Below are positions 60,850 to 64,000 of a stretch of 64,000 nucleotides of DNA, one piece after another. The number at the start of each line of letters is the position of its first letter. The stretch's first letter is position 1. The notes beneath the pieces were generated by a model. It did no database searches and was not told where the DNA came from. It worked only from the letters and a program-made list of their open reading frames with translations. Source of the DNA: Bacteroidota bacterium (GTDB lineage Bacteria; Bacteroidota; Ignavibacteria; Palsa-1295); the NCBI GenBank assembly GCA_021324685.1, contig JAJPIQ010000081.1, positions 1 through 64,000 of the forward strand, written 5' to 3'. A program made the translations under genes and the position numbers.

Positions 60850-63369
60850 CTATTCCTTTTTTCGCCACTCTTCGACTTTTTCGCCGAATTGTTTGGAGAG
60901 CGAATCGGCTTCCGTTTGCGACTCGGCATCGACAAGCACGGTGCAATACGGACGTTCCTTTTCGGGGAGTATGAGCACCCAGGCATCGCCGTCGTTCTGA
61001 GGATAGAACTTGATTCCGTCGATGAGCACTTTTTTCATGTCGCGCGAATAGTCCATCGCCTGCCGCATGACCTTGCCGAGTTCTTCGGTCGGGCAAAAGA
61101 CCTGTTTGCGAGCTTGCGCATGCCGCGGCATGTCGCGCGCGACGTCCCCCAGGTTCTTTTCGAGGACGGCGAGCATTTCGAGCGTTTTGGCAACGGTGAA
61201 CATTCCATCGACCGCAAAGAAATATTCGGGAAAGATCGCTCCGCCCAAGGTTCCGCCGACGAAGCTGACGTTCTCTTCGCTTGCGGCGCGCATCATATCG
61301 GCATGCGTATTTTTCGTGTATATTAGTTCCGCCCCATAGGTGCGCGCCAGTTCTTCGACCTCGCTCGTCGCCGAAACCGGCACGGCGATCTTGCCGATCG
61401 TGCGGCCGCGTTTTGTCTCACTCTCGAGGAATAATTTCGTGAGCAGCGTGAGCAGGCTGTTGTTCAAATAGATCGCTCCGTTTTCATCGACCATTCCGAC
61501 GCGCTCGCCGCCGGCGTCGAGAATAAACCCAATTTGATAACCAAGCGATTTTACGACGTTGGCCAGGTGCCGCGTCGAGCGGTCGAACTCCTCGCGGCCG
61601 CGCGTGAGGCGGGAAGGTTCCAGGTACGCATTGATCGAGACGACCTCGCTGCCGAACACGCCGAGGATATTCGGGAAGATCGTCGACGTGATGCCGTTGG
61701 CATAGTCGATCGCGATCTTGAAATGAGCGTGCTCGATCCGTTCCACATCGAGCGCGTTCGTGAATCGCTTGGTGTAGATCTCGCCGGTATGAGCCGGGAA
61801 CTCGATGGTCCCCACCTGGTCGAACGGCGCGCGCGGGAAGTCCTCGCCGAAAAAATAACGCTCGATCGCTTTGCCCTTGCTCGAAGAGAGATCATACCCA
61901 CCCGAGTCGAAGAAGATCATGTCCGAACGGCGGCGGTCGATCGGATTTTTCCGGATGTGGACTCCGCCCGAGTGGCGCGCGTCGCGAAGGTGGTGCCGCG
62001 TAAGAGGGATCGGCGTCTGCTGCATATCGACGATGTTCACCCCCGCGCTCATGAGGCCGCTCACCATCGCGCGCGAAAGCACGCGGGAACCGGGATCGCT
62101 GTCGCGGCTGAGCACGATCCGCTGACCCATGCCGACCTGTGCGCCAAGCGATGCGCCGACCTTCGCCGCAAACTCGGGGATCAGTTCGATGTTCGAGGTC
62201 CCGGAAATCCGGGAGTTCGTAAACAGCTCGCGGTTCCAGCGGTCCTCCCAGACGAGGCTCGTTTGCAGCGTCGCTCCGGCCTCGACCCGCTTGCCGGGCC
62301 AGAGTTTAACGTTCGGAAGGATATGCGCGCCGTCGGCGACCTGGGAACCTTCGCCGATGAAAACGTTCTCGTCGATCGTCGCGCGGTCCCCGACAAAGAC
62401 ATTGAAGCAGGCGACGGCGTGGCTCACGCTGGCGTTCCGCCCGATCCGGGCGCCGTCCCACAGGATCGAATTTTCCACGATTGAGCCGGCCTCGATATGG
62501 CATCCCGCGCCGACGATCGAATTCGTGACGATCGCTCCTTCTTCGATATGCGTCGCATGCGCGACCGCATTTTCGCCCCGGAAGCGCGCGCCCTGGACCT
62601 CGCAGTCGCGCTCCAGGATCACGCCGTTCTTTCGTTCCCCTTCGATCTCGATATCGACCAGTCCCATGAGGGCGTCCATGTGGGCCTCGTGATACTCCGA
62701 GAGGTTCCCGACGTCGCGCCAGTAGCCTTCGGCGATATAGCCGGCGAGCGCGCCCGGTTTTTTCAGGAGTAGCGGGAAGAGGTCCTTGCTGAAGTCGAAC
62801 TCGCGTTTATAGGGAATTTCGGCGTAGGCTTCGGGTTCCAGAATATAAATTCCCGTATTGATCGTGTCCGAAAACACTTCCCCCCACGACGGTTTTTCGA
62901 GGAAGCGGGTGATCTCCGAATCGGGATTCGTCATGACGATCCCGAATTGCAGCGGGTTCTTCGCGTGCGTCAGGACGATCGTCGCCAGCGCTTTTTTTCG
63001 TTCGTGGAATTTTAATGCCGCCGAAAGATCGAAATCGGTGAGGATGTCGCCCGAAATGATGAGCACGCGGTCGGTCATGCCGAGCTGTTCCGTGGCATTT
63101 CGAACGCTGCCGGCCGTGCCGAAATCGGCTTCGGCTCGGACGTAATTCATGCTGCATCCGAACGCGGAGCCATCGCCAAAATGCGACGTAATGGCCTCCG
63201 GGTGAAAATAGAGGAGCGAAGTAAGCTCGGTCATCCCATGTTTTTTCAGGAGCCGGACGATGTGTTCCATCATCGGCCGGTTCATCATGGGGACCATCGG
63301 CTTCGGAAGGTTCATCGTCAGCGGGCGCAACCGCGTCCCGAACCCTCCGGCCATGATGATCGCGTTCAT
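60850..63369 (-). CDS. mannose-1-phosphate guanylyltransferase-like protein with degenerate phosphohexomutase domain
   Basis: An 839-residue fusion. Residues 1-235 are a nucleotidyltransferase (MAGGFGTRLRPLT at 6-18, FLEKP at 156-160, DTINTGIYILEP). Residues 245-375 are a left-handed beta-helix of hexapeptide repeats. From about 385 to the end is an alpha-D-phosphohexomutase fold, but its active-site motifs are lost: the phosphoserine loop TASHNP reads HIRKNP (471-476), and the magnesium loop DGDxDR reads DAGGER (618-623). Fusions with an inactive mutase part are known in Actinobacteria and Cyanobacteria. The product probably makes a nucleotide sugar for polysaccharide or glycan synthesis. 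Confidence 0.88.
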   Translation of the reverse strand: MNAIIMAGGFGTRLRPLTMNLPKPMVPMMNRPMMEHIVRLLKKHGMTELTSLLYFHPEAITSHFGDGSAFGCSMNYVRAEADFGTAGSVRNATEQLGMTDRVLIISGDILTDFDLSAALKFHERKKALATIVLTHAKNPLQFGIVMTNPDSEITRFLEKPSWGEVFSDTINTGIYILEPEAYAEIPYKREFDFSKDLFPLLLKKPGALAGYIAEGYWRDVGNLSEYHEAHMDALMGLVDIEIEGERKNGVILERDCEVQGARFRGENAVAHATHIEEGAIVTNSIVGAGCHIEAGSIVENSILWDGARIGRNASVSHAVACFNVFVGDRATIDENVFIGEGSQVADGAHILPNVKLWPGKRVEAGATLQTSLVWEDRWNRELFTNSRISGTSNIELIPEFAAKVGASLGAQVGMGQRIVLSRDSDPGSRVLSRAMVSGLMSAGVNIVDMQQTPIPLTRHHLRDARHSGGVHIRKNPIDRRRSDMIFFDSGGYDLSSSKGKAIERYFFGEDFPRAPFDQVGTIEFPAHTGEIYTKRFTNALDVERIEHAHFKIAIDYANGITSTIFPNILGVFGSEVVSINAYLEPSRLTRGREEFDRSTRHLANVVKSLGYQIGFILDAGGERVGMVDENGAIYLNNSLLTLLTKLFLESETKRGRTIGKIAVPVSATSEVEELARTYGAELIYTKNTHADMMRAASEENVSFVGGTLGGAIFPEYFFAVDGMFTVAKTLEMLAVLEKNLGDVARDMPRHAQARKQVFCPTEELGKVMRQAMDYSRDMKKVLIDGIKFYPQNDGDAWVLILPEKERPYCTVLVDAESQTEADSLSKQFGEKVEEWRKKE

Positions 63370-63517
63370 AATAACGTGCTAAAGTAAAGTGTAACGGTGG
63401 TAAAGAAAAGTAATCCTGCTAATAAATTTGAACGTTCTTCCGTCCGGAATTCGTGAACTTGCTGACCGTTAGGGGAGTTAACCATTGCCTGTTGAAATCC
63501 GTGCTCATTTCAAGATT

Positions 63518-63973
63518 ATGAAACCTTTCTTCCGCAGTCTCCCGGTCGTTCTGCTTGCTTTTTTTGTGATCTCGCCCGCGTATGCGCAATTTTCGCGCCC
63601 GGTCGTCGTGCTCAAAGGTAGTGTTCTGACATCCGATCAAAAACCGGCGACGGTCCGGCTTTCGATTCACGAGACCGGAGCCTCGGACGCCGATGACGAT
63701 ACCGCGCATGAGATCACGACCTGCGCCATTCAGGAAATGACCGCCGGCAATGCGAATTCCGAATCGGGCCGCTATCTGCTCATCCTCAAGCCCGGCAAAA
63801 AATATTGGGTGCATATCGAAGGGACCTTTGTCCAGTCGTTGGACACGCTCGTCCAGATGCCGAAGACCGATAAGCCGCTAACCATCGAGCAGAATTTCAC
63901 GGTCAACTGGCGCCCGGATAATACTCCGCTCGGCGCCAATGGCGTCGCCGCCGATCCGGCAAAGAAAGAGTAA
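63518..63973 (+). CDS. exported protein of unknown function
   Basis: A 151-residue protein with a signal peptide (MKPFFRSLPVVLLAFFVISP, cleavage after AYAQ) that fixes the start at 63518; a TTG at 63485 would extend it. The mature domain (VVVLKGSVLTSDQKPATVRLSIHETGA, then GRYLLILKPGKKYWVHIEG) looks like a carboxypeptidase regulatory-like/CNA-B-type beta sandwich, as found in OmpA-family proteins of Bacteroidota. An AAGGAGAG sequence at 63987-63994, with AT as the last two bases of the window, suggests that the next gene starts at the edge. Confidence 0.7.
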   Translation: MKPFFRSLPVVLLAFFVISPAYAQFSRPVVVLKGSVLTSDQKPATVRLSIHETGASDADDDTAHEITTCAIQEMTAGNANSESGRYLLILKPGKKYWVHIEGTFVQSLDTLVQMPKTDKPLTIEQNFTVNWRPDNTPLGANGVAADPAKKE

Positions 63974-64000
63974 TCCGAATCTTCGCAAGGAGAGATTGAT

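Overview
The window (roughly 55% GC) reads as the chromosome of a Gram-negative bacterium of the Bacteroidota/Chlorobiota/Ignavibacteriota/Kapaibacteriota assemblage. The evidence is three exported proteins with C-terminal domains like the type IX secretion (Por) sorting domain, an alpha2-type glycyl-tRNA synthetase, BamD/Lnt/TolC-type envelope genes, a TIR-TolB-TPR protein, and at least one promoter box of the Bacteroidota -7 type (TAnnTTTG). Exact phylum is an inference; a Kapaibacteriota- or Ignavibacteriota-like lineage is my best guess. No prophage, IS element, CRISPR array or rRNA was seen.

Layout. 1-4.7 kb: start of an exported protein cut by the left edge, the C-terminal half of a split carbamoyl-phosphate synthase, a KGG stress peptide with its own terminator, a HAD phosphatase with a small conserved partner, an exported unknown and a remnant of a VOC/glyoxalase gene. 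4.8-12.5 kb: an ECF sigma factor with long extensions, a TldD/TldE pair in which only TldD has a Tat signal, and glyS followed by a class A penicillin-binding protein. 12.7-16.6 kb: two tandem sorting-domain proteins, a Fpg/Nei glycosylase whose catalytic N-terminus is disrupted, and a tandem pair of small exported proteins of which one is broken. 16.7-27.7 kb: two complete efflux systems end to end (TolC-MacA-ABC ATPase-two permeases, then TetR-EmrA-EmrB-TolC) with a strong candidate TetR operator. 27.7-39.1 kb: TIR protein, TPM-domain protein, a nitrilase-family amidase, glutamate dehydrogenase, BamD, a hotdog thioesterase, an ABC ATPase, tgt, Nudix, yajC, ribBA, greA and tRNA-Leu(CAA).

39.4-45.6 kb: a lipoprotein of unknown function followed by a 950-residue protein joining a beta-solenoid of about ten KID-repeats to a PCMH-type FAD oxidoreductase, then mnmA and a small lipoprotein. 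45.7-54.1 kb: an unknown ORF with a KirBac potassium channel, a crotonase/EthD pair, a stand-alone LigD 3'-phosphoesterase, another sorting-domain protein, DUF72, a CNNM/CorC-type CBS protein and two exported proteins. 54.1-64 kb: a heavy-metal RND pump with its lipoprotein adaptor, lnt, a nucleotidyltransferase fused to a degenerate phosphohexomutase, and an exported protein at the right edge.

The most noteworthy points are: tRNA-guanine transglycosylase lacking all three zinc cysteines; a Nei-like glycosylase that lost its catalytic Pro through what looks like a 7-bp palindrome-templated insertion; the beta-solenoid/FAD oxidoreductase fusion; a split CarB with no N-terminal half next to it; and a Tat signal on only one subunit of the TldD/TldE heterodimer.
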